From the NCBI GenBank assembly GCA_028274465.1, contig CM051457.1, positions 10,009,908-10,073,907 of the forward strand: DNA of 64,000 nucleotides, written 5' to 3'. This document shows, piece by piece, positions 9,341-20,054 of the stretch. A program made the translations under genes and the position numbers. The notes under the pieces were generated by a model. That model made no database searches. It was not told where the DNA came from and saw only the letters and a list, made by a program, of their open reading frames with translations. This DNA is from Plantago ovata. Lineage: Eukaryota > Streptophyta > Magnoliopsida > Lamiales > Plantaginaceae. Positions within the stretch are counted from its first letter, which is position 1. Each line of letters opens with the position of its first letter.

Positions 9341-10846
9341 CTATGAGAACTTCCAAATAGTAAGAGAATGTAATGGCGTTCCTTTCCATCCAACAATTAG
9401 GCCTTTTCCATTACTCTCAAGATTAAATGACCTTCCATTCTCGAACTTCTTCAGTACTAAGCTAGCCTGGTACCTAGCTGACTTGCTCAGTTCAATCTCT
9501 ATCATCCCGCACCTTGCTAGAAATGCCCTCCATACGTCGATTTTGACATTTCTTAGGATCCTATCCTGACCTTCTGCCGCAACCGTGTTCCTCATCCCTT
9601 CAGCTAAATACTCTGCTTCAAGAACCATTCGACCAGCATTGTTTTCTCCCATGCAGTCCTCCAAGCAGTCGAAAATGGCAGCATAGAAGAAAAGTGATTC
9701 AACAAATCTACCTACAAAAGAAGGTGAATTGTGATTTGCCTCAACTTCAACGACTACCACTAAATCCGGTTCTATCTTCTTTATCTCCCTCATTACATTT
9801 TCTAAGCACTCAGGCCTTGATAACATTGAGCGAAGCATCACAAAGGCATAAATCGCCACAGTTTCACCAGCCTCCAAGGGTACACAGTATGCTTTGAAAT
9901 CCTTCATGTCTTGCAGATACACAACATCAAAACAAAACGGCAGGTTCAACGACTGCGCGAAACTCACCAATCGCTTCCCGGTCTCCTCCATGTACAATTG
10001 ATCCCTTGTTCCAACAGCTGTGACTTTGAGACACTCTATTCCGTGATCCACTAGCCCTTGCATCAGGGCCGTCCACTGAATACCGCTCCTTATCTGGAGA
10101 TCAATCACATGGAGCTTTCCGCCTTTCTTAACACTTTCGATTATAGCTTGTACTGCAGAAATTTGGAGCAGTTGGACAAATGGAAGTTTCTCATGACATG
10201 CCGAAACTGTGTTATGCTTACATAACACAAGCTCTTTTGCCGCATTCCATTTCTCCGAGTCCTGATGGATTCTCCCAAATTCTCTACTGATTTTTGACAT
10301 AAGAGCTTCCGCAAAGTAGAACGCTATACGCTGGATTGGAGTGCCTGAACTAGATGCCACCCAAAAGCAACGGTTTATGAGTTCACTCGCAGTATCATAC
10401 CGTTGGTTACCCGTACAATCAGCGGCAGCCAGCAGCAGGTGCACAAGTTCCATATCTCTAGCGTCTTCCATGGAGAGACAGGATATGGGAGGACCGAACG
10501 GATGCATGAAAGGAGAAATACTATCATTATCCCTCTTGGTACGGAACTGTATGAACCTTTCACCAGCAACTCTAAGGATATCTTCAGTTGACAACTTCAG
10601 CATCGGCTCGACCATAGTTCGGCTCTGTTCTTGACCTGACAGGTTTAGTCCATTTCTATAGGTGTTCAAGAGTCCAAAAGTAGCAAGAGACTTTTGAGAC
10701 TCATCTTCTTTTCTGACTAGTGAGGAGTTGGTGTTTTCTGGGCTACAAAATGCTGAAGAAAACAAGTTCATGAATGTAAGTTCATCCCATTGATCATTTT
10801 CGTAGCTCGAACTTGCATTGTAATCCAACTTTTCGTTTCCAGACAT
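9341..10846 (-). CDS. GRAS-domain transcription regulator, copy 3
   Basis: An intronless GRAS gene of 501 residues from the ATG at 10846 (MSGNEKLDYNASS), or 544 if the in-frame ATG at 10975 is used. I prefer 10846 because the array homology begins there and the extra 43 residues look like translated 5' leader. At the position where copies 1, 2 and 9 have their ATG (CCAAAAGATATG), this copy reads CCAAAAGATACG. Family motifs, numbered from 10846: NDQWDELTFMNLFSS (17-31), the LSTEDILRVAGERFIQFRT block, MELVHLLLAAADCT, LHVIDLQI (245-252), RLVSFAQSLNLPFCFDVV, and the terminal GWKGTPLHSLTIWKF. No disabling change is visible in the GRAS domain. Confidence 0.9.
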   Translation of the reverse strand: MSGNEKLDYNASSSYENDQWDELTFMNLFSSAFCSPENTNSSLVRKEDESQKSLATFGLLNTYRNGLNLSGQEQSRTMVEPMLKLSTEDILRVAGERFIQFRTKRDNDSISPFMHPFGPPISCLSMEDARDMELVHLLLAAADCTGNQRYDTASELINRCFWVASSSGTPIQRIAFYFAEALMSKISREFGRIHQDSEKWNAAKELVLCKHNTVSACHEKLPFVQLLQISAVQAIIESVKKGGKLHVIDLQIRSGIQWTALMQGLVDHGIECLKVTAVGTRDQLYMEETGKRLVSFAQSLNLPFCFDVVYLQDMKDFKAYCVPLEAGETVAIYAFVMLRSMLSRPECLENVMREIKKIEPDLVVVVEVEANHNSPSFVGRFVESLFFYAAIFDCLEDCMGENNAGRMVLEAEYLAEGMRNTVAAEGQDRILRNVKIDVWRAFLARCGMIEIELSKSARYQASLVLKKFENGRSFNLESNGKGLIVGWKGTPLHSLTIWKFS

Positions 10847-11038
10847 AGTGATATTGTAATCAGCTCCCTGGATGTAATCGAATTTTAATGGTAACGTATC
10901 TTTTGGTGTGATGTATGATTTTTGCTCAATGTATATAAGAACATGATACATATAAAGCCAATGGAAGTACGGCAAGATACTAGGAAGTTCTTGAAATATA
11001 CCAATGTAAAATATCTAGTATAAAAATATGAGTTTGTA

Positions 11039-11215
11039 TGTTGATGTTTTCTGGGGACAAATGAAACAAACAATTCTCGGCCTGGCCAAACAAATGATTT
11101 CACCTTTCACAATCACAAATGACAGGCCAAATTAAGAAATTGGTTGATAAGTAAGAGCTATGACCCGAAGGTATCGCCTCCAGATGCAGATGAAACAAGA
11201 TACAAACGATGTTCC
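11039..11215 (-). promoter_or_regulatory. Conserved upstream block of GRAS copy 3
   Basis: Contains TGTTGATGTTTTCTGGGGACA, GATTTCACCTTTCACAATCAC, GACAGGCCAAATTAAGAAATTG and AAGGTATCGCCTCCAGATGC, about 255 bp upstream of the preferred ATG. Confidence 0.5.
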
Positions 11216-11626
11216 GAACCATTTCACAAACATATAGATGTAATTTGGCCCAGTTTCGACTGGTACAGCGTTATCTTGATATTATTAATTTCTCACTCAG
11301 AAGATCGAGTAGGTATTAGGCCTTGTTTGATTCATCTACAAAAATCAAGTCTTCAGTTCAGATTAGTTCAGTTCAAATGAAATCTGAGATTGTATATGTA
11401 TGACTAAGTATATTTCAGGATTTCTCAGAAAGAAGAAAAGAAAAAAAGTATATTTCAGGAGCTTCTGTGTATTCTTAAATCTCTTGAGCATAGAAATAAG
11501 CATTGCTAAGTTTACACTGCAGACTCCGTATAAACTTCTCTTACAACATTAACTGGTAATGCTTTTTCTTTCAAAATTGCAAGAAATTAGATTATTTTAT
11601 CTTACCAACTTGGTGTATGAGTGTAT

Positions 11627-13117
11627 CTATGAGAACTTCCAAATTGTAAGAGAATGTAATGGCGTTCCTTTCCATCCAATAATTAGGCCTTTTCCATTAC
11701 TCTCCAGATTCCATGAGTTTTCATTCTCAAACTTCTTCAGGGCTAAGCTAGCCATCAACCTAGCCGACTCGCTCAGTTCAATCTCCCTCATTCCATACCT
11801 TGCGAGAAATGCTCTCCATACTTCGATTTTAACATTTCGTGCGACCCTATCCGGACCTTCTGCTGCAACCATGTTCCTCATCGCTTTACCGATATACTCA
11901 GATTCAACAACCGTTCGGCAAGTACTGTCTTCCTTCATGCAGTCCATCAAGCAGTCGAAAAAGGCAGCATAGAAGAAAAGTAACTCAACGAATCTACCTA
12001 CAAAAGAAGGTGAATTGTGATTCGCCTCAACTTCAACAACAACCATTAAATCCGGTTCTATCTTCTTTATCTGCCTCATTACATTTTCTAAGCACTCAGG
12101 CCTTGATATCATTGACCGCAGCATCACAAAGGCGTAAATCGCCACAGTTTCATCATCTTCCAGGGGTACACAGTCTGCTTTGAAATCATTCATGTCTTGC
12201 AGATACACAACATCAAAGTAAAACGGAAGGTTCAACGACTGCGCGAAACTCACTAATCGCTTCCCAGTCTCCTCCATGTACGATTTATCACCTGTTCCAA
12301 CAGCCGTGACTTTGAGACGCTCTATTCCGTGATCCACAAGCCCCTGCATCAGGGCCGTCCACTGAATCCCGCACCTTATTTGGAGATCAATCACGTGGAG
12401 CTTTCCGCCTTTCTTCACACTTTCAATTACAGCTTGTACTGCAGAAATTTCCAGCAGTTGGACAAATGGAAGCTTCTCGCGACATCCAGAAAGCCTGTTG
12501 TTGCCTAACGCAAGATCTTTTGGCATATTCCGTTTCTCCGACTCCTGATTGATTCTCCCAAATTCTCTACTAATTTTCACTGTAAGACCTTCCGCAAAGT
12601 AGAACCCTATACGCTGGACTGGAGTTCCTGAACTAGATGCCACCCAAAGGCAACGAGTTATGAATTCACTCGCAATATCATATCGTTGACTACCCGTACA
12701 ATCAGCTGCAACCAGCAACAGGTGCACAAGTTCCATATCTCTTGCGTCCTCCATAGAAAGACCGGATATGGGAGGGCCAAACGGATGCATGACAGGAGAA
12801 ATACTATCATTAGCCTTCTTGGTACGGAACTGTATGAACCTTTCACCAGCAAGTCGAAGGATATCTCCGGTTGACAACTTCAGCATAGTTTGGTTCTCTT
12901 CTTGTCCAGGCAGCTTCTGTCCATTTCTGTATTTGTTCAAGAGTCCAAAAGTAGCAAGAGACCTTTGAGATTCATCTTCTTTTTCATCTAACGAAGAGTT
13001 GGTGTTTTCCAGGCTGCAAAATGATGAAGAAAACAAGTTCATGAGTGTAAGTTCATCCCACTGATCATTTTCACCGCTAGAACTTGCACTGTAAGCTAAC
13101 TTTTTGTTTCTAGACAT
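11627..13117 (-). CDS. GRAS-domain transcription regulator, copy 4
   Basis: An intronless GRAS protein of 496 residues from the ATG at 13117 (MSRNKKLAYSASS); an in-frame ATG at 13282 would give 551. As in copy 3, the array's ancestral upstream ATG is absent (TGG at the equivalent codon), and the extra N-terminus is probably leader. Motifs from 13117: NDQWDELTLMNLFSS (17-31), LSTGDILRLAGERFIQFRT, MELVHLLLVAADCT, LHVIDLQIRCG (240-250), RLVSFAQSLNLPFYFDVV, and the SAW-region end GWKGTPLHSLTIWKF. It is the sister of copy 3 and the parent type of the stub at 16872-17004. Confidence 0.9.
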   Translation of the reverse strand: MSRNKKLAYSASSSGENDQWDELTLMNLFSSSFCSLENTNSSLDEKEDESQRSLATFGLLNKYRNGQKLPGQEENQTMLKLSTGDILRLAGERFIQFRTKKANDSISPVMHPFGPPISGLSMEDARDMELVHLLLVAADCTGSQRYDIASEFITRCLWVASSSGTPVQRIGFYFAEGLTVKISREFGRINQESEKRNMPKDLALGNNRLSGCREKLPFVQLLEISAVQAVIESVKKGGKLHVIDLQIRCGIQWTALMQGLVDHGIERLKVTAVGTGDKSYMEETGKRLVSFAQSLNLPFYFDVVYLQDMNDFKADCVPLEDDETVAIYAFVMLRSMISRPECLENVMRQIKKIEPDLMVVVEVEANHNSPSFVGRFVELLFFYAAFFDCLMDCMKEDSTCRTVVESEYIGKAMRNMVAAEGPDRVARNVKIEVWRAFLARYGMREIELSESARLMASLALKKFENENSWNLESNGKGLIIGWKGTPLHSLTIWKFS

Positions 13118-13340
13118 GGTGATATTGTAATCAGCTCCCTGAATACAATCAAATTTGCATGGTAACCATCTATGATGTGATGAGTATCTGATGTGATGTG
13201 TGATTTGGGGTATTACAAAATCAATAAACCATCTATGATGTGTTGCTCCTTGTATAAAAGAACACGGTACATATAAAGCCAATGGATGAACGACGAGACT
13301 AAGAAATTCTTGAAACGTGCCAATATAAAATACAAGTTTG

Positions 13341-13535
13341 TATGTTGATGTTTTCTAGGGACAAATGAATACAACAAACAATTCTTGACCTGACCCAACA
13401 ATTGATTTCACCTTTCGCAATCACACCCTACAGGCCAAATTAAGAAATTGGTGACCCAACAAACAATGTCTCGAAGGTATCGCCTCCAGATACAGATGAA
13501 ACAGGTTACAAACAATGTTATGAAACATGCATCTC
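13341..13535 (-). promoter_or_regulatory. Conserved upstream block of GRAS copy 4
   Basis: Contains TGTTGATGTTTTCTAGGGAC, GATTTCACCTTTCGCAATCAC (one change from the consensus), AGGCCAAATTAAGAAATTGG and GGTATCGCCTCCAGATACAG. The leader between the block and the ATG (TGCTCCTTGTATAAAAGAAC) is shared with the orphan block at 17497. Confidence 0.5.
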
Positions 13536-13559
13536 ACAAACATTTAGAGGTAATTTGGC

Positions 13560-14472
13560 CTAGTTCCAACTAGTACAGCGTTATCAAGATATTATTAATT
13601 TCTCATCAAATCATTCACATCGCATGTTGTCGTTCAGAAGTGTAGTTATTAGTAGTACTACAGAACATCTGATGTAATTAAGATATTGTGATATTTCGAT
13701 CGTGTTGATTACATATGTATCTACAGTAGTAACATATAGCAGACCATATCTCCCTACTACATTGTCAAGTTTTTGCTAGTAGTAGTACTAGAGGTTGGAT
13801 AATTGCAGGTAACTTGAATCAAAAAATAAAAACCTTTTAATTCTGAACAGCAGATTACAGTACGGCTTTATATTTGATATCGGTCAGTCCAGAAATGTAG
13901 AATTAGGCCACCAGGCATAAAATGGATTTTATGTGTCTCAATATAGATGTGGATCATTTCTGATAGAAAAAAGGACAGCAGGAGTTGGTTGTGTTCTAAA
14001 ACTCCACTGGACAATTCATTAGAGAAAGTGCTAATACTTGACCTGACCAACACAGTTGGCGCTATATTTAAGACGGGCCAGTTGGCACGGGTGGAAAATT
14101 ATTGTAGCTTCGCCCCTACCAGTGGCCACAATACAACATATTTTTTTGTCTCAAACTTGGATGAGAACTATGCATTCGTCTGACTATATTAAAGCTTGAA
14201 ATTCAGACTGATGCCTTGTGCCGTTGTGCGGCTAAGGCATCTCATTTTGATGGATTTGCAACATGTTCGGCTGCTAATTTACGCTTAGCATTTAGTTTAA
14301 CTATTTAACTACTCTTTCAAAATTATTTAGAAAATAAAAAACTACCGGTACACTTACAAACTTTATTTTCCAGCATTTAACTGGTAATTCGTTTTCTGCA
14401 TGACATTATTACATCATAAATCCTTCACCGTTGCAAGAAATCGTGTCTTGGTTTCATCTACAAATAGGTGTA
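13560..14472. repeat. Intergenic segment duplicated at about 17700-18580
   Basis: No gene. It shares ordered blocks with the DNA upstream of copy 7, for example CATCTGATGTAATTAAGATA, TAACATATAGCAGACCATAT, CATTGTCAAGTTTTTGCTAG, GAATTAGGCCACCAGG and CTTTATTTTCCAGCATTTAA. It belongs to the larger copy-4/copy-5 segmental duplication. Confidence 0.7.
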
Positions 14473-15945
14473 CTATGTAAACTTCCAAATAGTAAGAGAC
14501 TGTAATGGGGTTCCTTTCCATCCAACAATTAGGCCTTTACCATTATCCTCAAGATCCCATGAACTTCCATTCTCAAACTTCTCCAGGACTAAGCTAGCCT
14601 GATACTTTGCTAACTTGCTCACTTCAATTTCCTCCATTCCATACCTTGCTAGAAACGCCCTCCACACCTCGATCTTAACATTCCGTGCGACCCTCTCCTG
14701 ACCTTCTGCTGCGACAATGTTCCTCATCCCTTTACCAAAATACTCAGCTTCAAAGATCGTTCGGCAAGGACAATCTTCCCCCACACAGTCCTCCAAGAAG
14801 TCAAATAATGCAGCATAGAAGAAAAGTGATTCAATGAATCGACCTACAAAAGAAGGTGAATTGTGGTTCACCTCTACTTCAACGACAACCATTATATCCG
14901 GTTCTAGCTTCCTTATCTCTCTCATTAAATTTTCTAAGCACTCAGGCCTCGATAACATCGACCGTAGCATCACATAGGCGTATATTGCTACAGTTTCGTC
15001 GGCCTCGACGCATACACAGTCTACTTTGAAATCATTTATGTCTTGCAGATAAACAACATCAAAACAAAATGGCAGGCTCAATGACTGAGCGAAACTCACT
15101 AACCGATTTCCAGTTTCCTCCATGTACGATTGATCACCCGTTCCAACTGCTGTGACTTTGAGTTGCTGTATTCCGTGATCCACAATCCCCTGCATCAGGG
15201 CCTTCCACTGAACCCCGCTCCTTATATGGAGATCAATCACGTGGATCTTTCCGCCTTTCTTAACACTTTCAATTACGGCTTGTACTGCAGATATTTGCAT
15301 CATTTTGACAAGTGGAAATTTCTGGTGATCACATGCCGAGAGTATGATTTCATGGTTTAACGCAGGACCTTTCAACGTATCCTCTTTCTCTGCCTCATTG
15401 ATTCTCCCAGTTTCTCTACCAACCTTCAACATAAGACCTTCTGCAAAGTAGAATACTATACGTTGGACTGGAGTGCCTGAACTAGATGCCACACAAAGGC
15501 AATGAGCTATGAACTTTCTTGCGATTACATATTGTTGGCTACCCGTATAATCAGCAGCAGCCAGCAGCAGGTTCACTAGTTCCACATCTTTTGCAATGTC
15601 CAGGGAAAAACCGGATATGGAAGGACCAAACGGATGGATCAAATTAGAAATACTATCATTAGCCTTGTTGGTACGGAATTGAATAAACCATTCACCAGCA
15701 ACTCTAAGGATATCTCCAGTTGAAAAGTTCAGCCCCCGTTCGCCGATAGTTTGGTTCTCTTCTTCTACTGCAGTCAGCTTTAGTCCATTTCTATAGGTGT
15801 TCAAGAATTCCAACTTTCCAGGTAGCTCAGAGTTGTTCTCTGTGGTGGCTTCTTGACAAAATAATAAAGGAAACAGCTTCTTGAATCCCCGTGCATCCCA
15901 TTGATCACTTTCAGGGCTGCTGGAGAACGCATCTTCTGGCTCCAT
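14473..15945 (-). CDS. GRAS-domain transcription regulator, copy 5
   Basis: An intronless 490-residue GRAS protein with the alternative N-terminus MEPEDAFSSSPESDQWD shared only with copies 7 and 8. Motifs: SDQWDARGFKKLFPLLF (13-29), FSTGDILRVAGEWFIQFRT (74-92), VELVNLLLAAADYT (121-134), IHVIDLHI (234-241), RLVSFAQSLSLPFCFDVV, and GWKGTPLQSLTIWKF at the end. Compared with copies 2-4 and 9, the N-terminal linker is shorter and the start lies just upstream of the PESDQWD motif. It lies in a segmental duplication with copy 7. Nothing looks disabled. Confidence 0.92.
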   Translation of the reverse strand: MEPEDAFSSSPESDQWDARGFKKLFPLLFCQEATTENNSELPGKLEFLNTYRNGLKLTAVEEENQTIGERGLNFSTGDILRVAGEWFIQFRTNKANDSISNLIHPFGPSISGFSLDIAKDVELVNLLLAAADYTGSQQYVIARKFIAHCLCVASSSGTPVQRIVFYFAEGLMLKVGRETGRINEAEKEDTLKGPALNHEIILSACDHQKFPLVKMMQISAVQAVIESVKKGGKIHVIDLHIRSGVQWKALMQGIVDHGIQQLKVTAVGTGDQSYMEETGNRLVSFAQSLSLPFCFDVVYLQDINDFKVDCVCVEADETVAIYAYVMLRSMLSRPECLENLMREIRKLEPDIMVVVEVEVNHNSPSFVGRFIESLFFYAALFDFLEDCVGEDCPCRTIFEAEYFGKGMRNIVAAEGQERVARNVKIEVWRAFLARYGMEEIEVSKLAKYQASLVLEKFENGSSWDLEDNGKGLIVGWKGTPLQSLTIWKFT

Positions 15946-16188
15946 GGGTATTTTTTTAGTTGGATATGATGCAAAACAGCGAAGGAAAGATGAAAGAATG
16001 ACAAACTAAAGGAGAATTTGGAGATGCATTGCTAATTACAAACTGTTAGAAAATATTTGAAAGAACAATTAAAGTATAGGCCAATATATAGAAGTCGAAC
16101 AAGACATAGAATACGTGAAGCATATCAATGTAAAAAATATGTTCGCAAATACTAGTACAAGTTTGTTAGCAGCTTGTTCATTTTCTTT

Positions 16189-16400
16189 GTTGATGTACAA
16201 ATGAGTACAACAAACAATTCTTGACCTGATCGAACAATTGATTCACGTGTTTCACCTTTCACAATGACAGGCCAAAATAAGAAATTGATCATATTCCATA
16301 GGTATAACCTCCAGAAAGATGAAGTTGGCACTATCTTCTCATCATGATACCAGGTTACAACTTAACAACAATGTTTTGTGACATGTCCCAAAAAGGTTTA
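16189..16400 (-). promoter_or_regulatory. Conserved upstream block of GRAS copy 5
   Basis: Contains CAATTCTTGACCTGATCGAAC, GTTTCACCTTTCACAATGAC, GACAGGCCAAAATAAGAAATTG and CAATGTTTTGTGACATGTCCC, about 310 bp upstream of the ATG. It is closest to the blocks of copies 7 and 8. Confidence 0.5.
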
Positions 16401-16871
16401 AGGTAATTAGCCTGATTTCGATAGGACAATGTCAGCAACTCAGCATTTTATTATTTCAAACAACACTAAGAATTCTTGAATAGGTATTATAAAACTACAA
16501 AATAAGACTACAAAGGAGTCGGTATCAGCCCGTTAAAGTTTAAAAAAGACAGTCTCCTACAAGTTTTATAGGACTGTATTAATAAAGAACAGTTTCGATT
16601 TTGAGTTTATCATGAGGAGAACTTTGTTAGGTTCTTAAAGTTTGAAATTCTGTTCCCTAATATTTCACATTGTGGAAGAACTTGAGGAAATATATAAATA
16701 CAGACGAGAGGACATATAGTTTTGTCTTACAGTTTGCTGTAGTACATAAATAATGCAACATTAGAAATATGCATTGTTTATTCACATAAATAGAAGGCTC
16801 TGTACAAACTATTTCTTACAACATTTAACGGGCAATGCTTTTTCTTTCATCTACAGCTTGTTTTTTTACTA

Positions 16872-17004
16872 TCAGAACGTCCAAATTGTAAGAGAATGTA
16901 ATGACGTTCCTTTCCATCCAACAATTAGGCCTTTTCCATTATGATCAATATTCCATGAGCTCCCATTCTAGAACTTCAATACTAAGCTAGCTAGCCTGAT
17001 ACCT
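16872..17004 (-). pseudogene. C-terminal stub of a deleted GRAS gene (copy 6)
   Basis: About 130 bp matching the last 45 codons of the array genes: on the minus strand YQAS, then the degraded region, then GLIVGWKGTS-like to TIWTF. The codon homologous to the final serine has become TGA, bases are missing in the LVLKKFEN part so the frame is lost, and everything upstream of the YQAS codons is absent. The 3' flank (GCATTGTTTATTCACA...GGCTCTGTACAAACT, 16770-16810) is the one found behind copies 3, 4, 8 and 9. The matching promoter is stranded at 17497-17690. Confidence 0.85.
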
Positions 17005-17325
17005 ATGTCAGAGTACGCAAGAAAGAATCCATTTGTATTTACTCTGAAATGAGTCGATTGATGATGAAAATGTACAGAAATAACAAAAAAAAATAAAAAT
17101 AAAAATATAAAAAATAACTAAACTAATTGGTTGTTTCTTCTCCAATTGTTCCGGAATGTTCTTGTAAGGTAGAACCTAATTTCATCTGATTTGGGACTTC
17201 TACTGATACGTTGTCGTTCTGGCGTTTTATGTCTGCAGCACGCCTCACGCTCTGGACTTCATAGTGCGTTACAGCTCTTATGTTCTTCGACTGTTCTGTT
17301 TTTCTCCAGTCTTCTTCTCTATTCT
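17005..17325. other. Unrelated filler between GRAS stub and orphan promoter
   Basis: About 320 bp replacing the lost 1.4 kb of copy 6 coding sequence. It has an A-rich centre and a sequence with no similarity to other array units. The short ORF starting at 17191 has no recognisable feature. It is probably foreign DNA captured during the deletion or an insertion that triggered it. Confidence 0.45.
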
Positions 17326-17496
17326 GATGTGATGTGTGATTCCGGGTATTACAAAATCAATAAAACATTTATGATTTGTTGCTCCTTGTATAAAAGAATG
17401 GTACATCTAAAGCCAATGGAACTATGGAAGAACGACGAGACTAACTTCTTGAAAACAACAATATAAAATATGTAGTAGTATAAAAATACAAGAACT

Positions 17497-17690
17497 ATGA
17501 GGCAAATGAGTACAACAAACAATTCTTGTCCTTACCCATCAATTAATTCCACCTTTCAAAATCACATCCGACAGGCCAAATTAAGAAATTGGTGATAATC
17601 TAGAGCTATGACTCACTCCTCGAAGGTATCGCCTCCAGATACAGATAAAACAGGTTGCAAACAATGTTCTTGAAACATGCATCTCACAAA
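17497..17690 (-). promoter_or_regulatory. Orphan GRAS upstream block (no gene behind it)
   Basis: Shows the array block in order: CAAATGAGTACAACAAACAA, TTCCACCTTTCAAAATCACA, GACAGGCCAAATTAAGAAATTG, GGTATCGCCTCCAGATACAG and AACAATGTTCTTGAAACATG. The leader at 17330-17420 (GGTATTACAAAATCAATAAA, TTGCTCCTTGTATAAAAGAA) matches copy 4. No GRAS coding region follows in the transcribed direction except the stub. Confidence 0.65.
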
Positions 17691-18581
17691 CATTTAGAGA
17701 TCATTTGGCCCAGTTTCGACTAGTACAGTTTTATCGTGATATTATTAATTTATCATCAAATCATTTAGAGGTACTAAAGAACCGTTTTTTGTACAAGGAA
17801 ACATCTGATGTAATTAAGATATTGTGATATTTTGTTCGTGTTTATTTACATGTATCCGTAGTAGTAACATATAGCAGACCATATCTTCCTACATTGTCAA
17901 GTTTTTGCTAGTATTATAGTTTGGATAATTGCAGGAAACTTGAATCAAAAAGTGAAAACCATCTAGATCTAATCTTCCTTTTCAAGTTCCTAGCTCTTAA
18001 TTCGATCTGAACAGCAGATTACACTCATTACAGCTTTATGTTTTATGTTGGTCAGTCTAGAAATGTAGAAATGAGAAAAGAATTAGGCCACCAGGAATAA
18101 AATGGAGACCTCGCCGGCTGGAGTTTATGTGTCTCAATATAGGTATGGATCAGTTTTGATAGAAAAAAGGACAGCAGGATTTGGTTGTGTTCTGAGAAAC
18201 TCCACTGGACAATTCATTAGCAAGTGCTGATTCTTGACCTGATGTCCTGATCAACAGTTGGCTTTGCCCCTGCTGGCCACAATACAACAATTTTTTGCTC
18301 ATATATGCACTCGTCTGACATATCATTTTGATGAATTTGCAACATGTTAGTTTATCTATATAACCTCTTTTCTTATTCAGAAAATTTTAGGAAAAAAAGA
18401 ACAAAAAACTAAAGGCTACATTTACACTCTTTAATCTTAGTCTGTACAATGTACAAACTTTATTTTCCAGCATTTAACTGGTGGAGTAATTCTTTTTCTT
18501 CATGACATTATTGCATCATATTCATAGATGCTTCACCATTGCAAGAAATCTTGTCTTGGTTGCATCTACAAATAGGTGTAT

Positions 18582-20054
18582 CTATGAAAACTTCCAAATA
18601 GTAAGAGAATGTAATGGCGTTCCTTTCCATCCAACAATTAGGCCTTTTCCATTATTCTCCAGATGCCATGAACTTCCATTCTCAAACTTCTCCAGGACTA
18701 AGCTAGCCTGATACTTTACTAACTCGCTCACTTCAATTTCCTCCATTCCATACCTTGCTAGAAACGCCCTCCACACCTCGATCTTAACATTTCGTGCGAC
18801 CCTCTCCTGACCTTCTGCCGCAACAATGTTCCTCATCCCTTTACCGAAATACTCAGCCTCAATGACTGTTCGGCAAGGACAGTCCTCCCCCATACAGTCC
18901 TTCAGACAGTCAAATAATGCAGCATAGAAAAACAGTGATTCAACGAATCGACCTACAAAACAAGGTGAATTGTGGTTCACCTCTACTTCAACGACAACCA
19001 TTATATCTGGTTCTAGCTTCCTTATCTCTTTCATTACATTTTCTAAGCACTCCGGCCTTGATAACATCGACCGTAGCGTCACAAAGGCATAAATCACCAC
19101 TGTTTCATCGGCCTCTATGCATACACGGTCTACTTTGAAATCATTCATGTCTTGCAGATGAACAACATCAAAACAAAATGGCAGGCTCAACGACTCCGCG
19201 ATACTCACCAATCGATTTCCAGTTTCCTCCATGTATGATTTATCATACGTCCCAACAGCCGTAACTTTGAGACGCTCTATTCCGTGATCCACAAGCCCCT
19301 GCATCAGGGCCGTCCACTGATTCCCGCTCCTTATCTGCAGATCAATCACGTGAATCTTTCTACCTTCCTTAACACTTTCCATTACGGCTTGTACTGCGGC
19401 AATTTGCATTATTTTGACAAGTGGAAATTTCTGGTGACATGCCGAGAGTCTATTGTCATGGTTTAATGCAAGCCCTTTGAACGTATCCTTTTTCTCAGCC
19501 TCCTCATTGGTTCTGTCAGTTTCTCGACCAACTTTCAACATAAGACCTTCTGCAAAGTAAAATACTATACGCTGGACTGGAGTACCTGAACTAGATGCCA
19601 CACGAAGGCAATGAGTTATGAACTTTCTTGCGATTTCATATTGTTGGTTACCCGTATAATCAGCAGCAACTAGCAGCAGTTTCACTAGTTCCACGTCTTT
19701 TGCATTGTCCATGGAAAGACCAGATATGGAAGGACCACACGGATGGATCGGATTAGAAATACTATCGTTAGCCATGTTGGTACGGAACCGAATGAACCAT
19801 TCACCAGCAACTCTAAGGATATGTCCAGTTGACAAGTTCAGCCCCCGGTCGCTGATAGTTTGGTTCTCTTCTTCTACTGCAGACAGCTTTAGTCCATTTC
19901 TATTGGTGTTCAAGCGTTCGTAAGTTCCAGGTAGCTCAGAGTTGTTCTCTGTGGTGGTTTCTTGACAAAACAATAAAGGAAACAACCTCTTGAATCCTCG
20001 TTCATCCCATTGATCACTTTCAGGGCTGCCGGAGAACGCATCTTCTGGCTCCAT
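18582..20054 (-). CDS. GRAS-domain transcription regulator, copy 7
   Basis: An intronless 490-residue GRAS protein, the segmental-duplicate partner of copy 5. Motifs: SDQWDERGFKRLFPLLF (13-29), LSTGHILRVAGEWFIRFRT (74-92), VELVKLLLVAADYT (121-134), IHVIDLQI (234-241), RLVSIAESLSLPFCFDVV, and GWKGTPLHSLTIWKF at the end. Its first 65 residues are nearly identical to broken copy 8. Several substitutions unique to this copy fall in otherwise invariant places (HILRV for DILRV, SIAES for SFAQS, VTLRS for VMLRS), suggesting relaxed constraint, but the frame is intact. Confidence 0.92.
   Translation of the reverse strand: MEPEDAFSGSPESDQWDERGFKRLFPLLFCQETTTENNSELPGTYERLNTNRNGLKLSAVEEENQTISDRGLNLSTGHILRVAGEWFIRFRTNMANDSISNPIHPCGPSISGLSMDNAKDVELVKLLLVAADYTGNQQYEIARKFITHCLRVASSSGTPVQRIVFYFAEGLMLKVGRETDRTNEEAEKKDTFKGLALNHDNRLSACHQKFPLVKIMQIAAVQAVMESVKEGRKIHVIDLQIRSGNQWTALMQGLVDHGIERLKVTAVGTYDKSYMEETGNRLVSIAESLSLPFCFDVVHLQDMNDFKVDRVCIEADETVVIYAFVTLRSMLSRPECLENVMKEIRKLEPDIMVVVEVEVNHNSPCFVGRFVESLFFYAALFDCLKDCMGEDCPCRTVIEAEYFGKGMRNIVAAEGQERVARNVKIEVWRAFLARYGMEEIEVSELVKYQASLVLEKFENGSSWHLENNGKGLIVGWKGTPLHSLTIWKFS

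Noticed and set aside
13213..13401. Short ORFs in the leaders of GRAS copies 3 and 4 as upstream exons
   Set aside because: No splice donor-acceptor pair is conserved between the copies and they cross the conserved upstream block.
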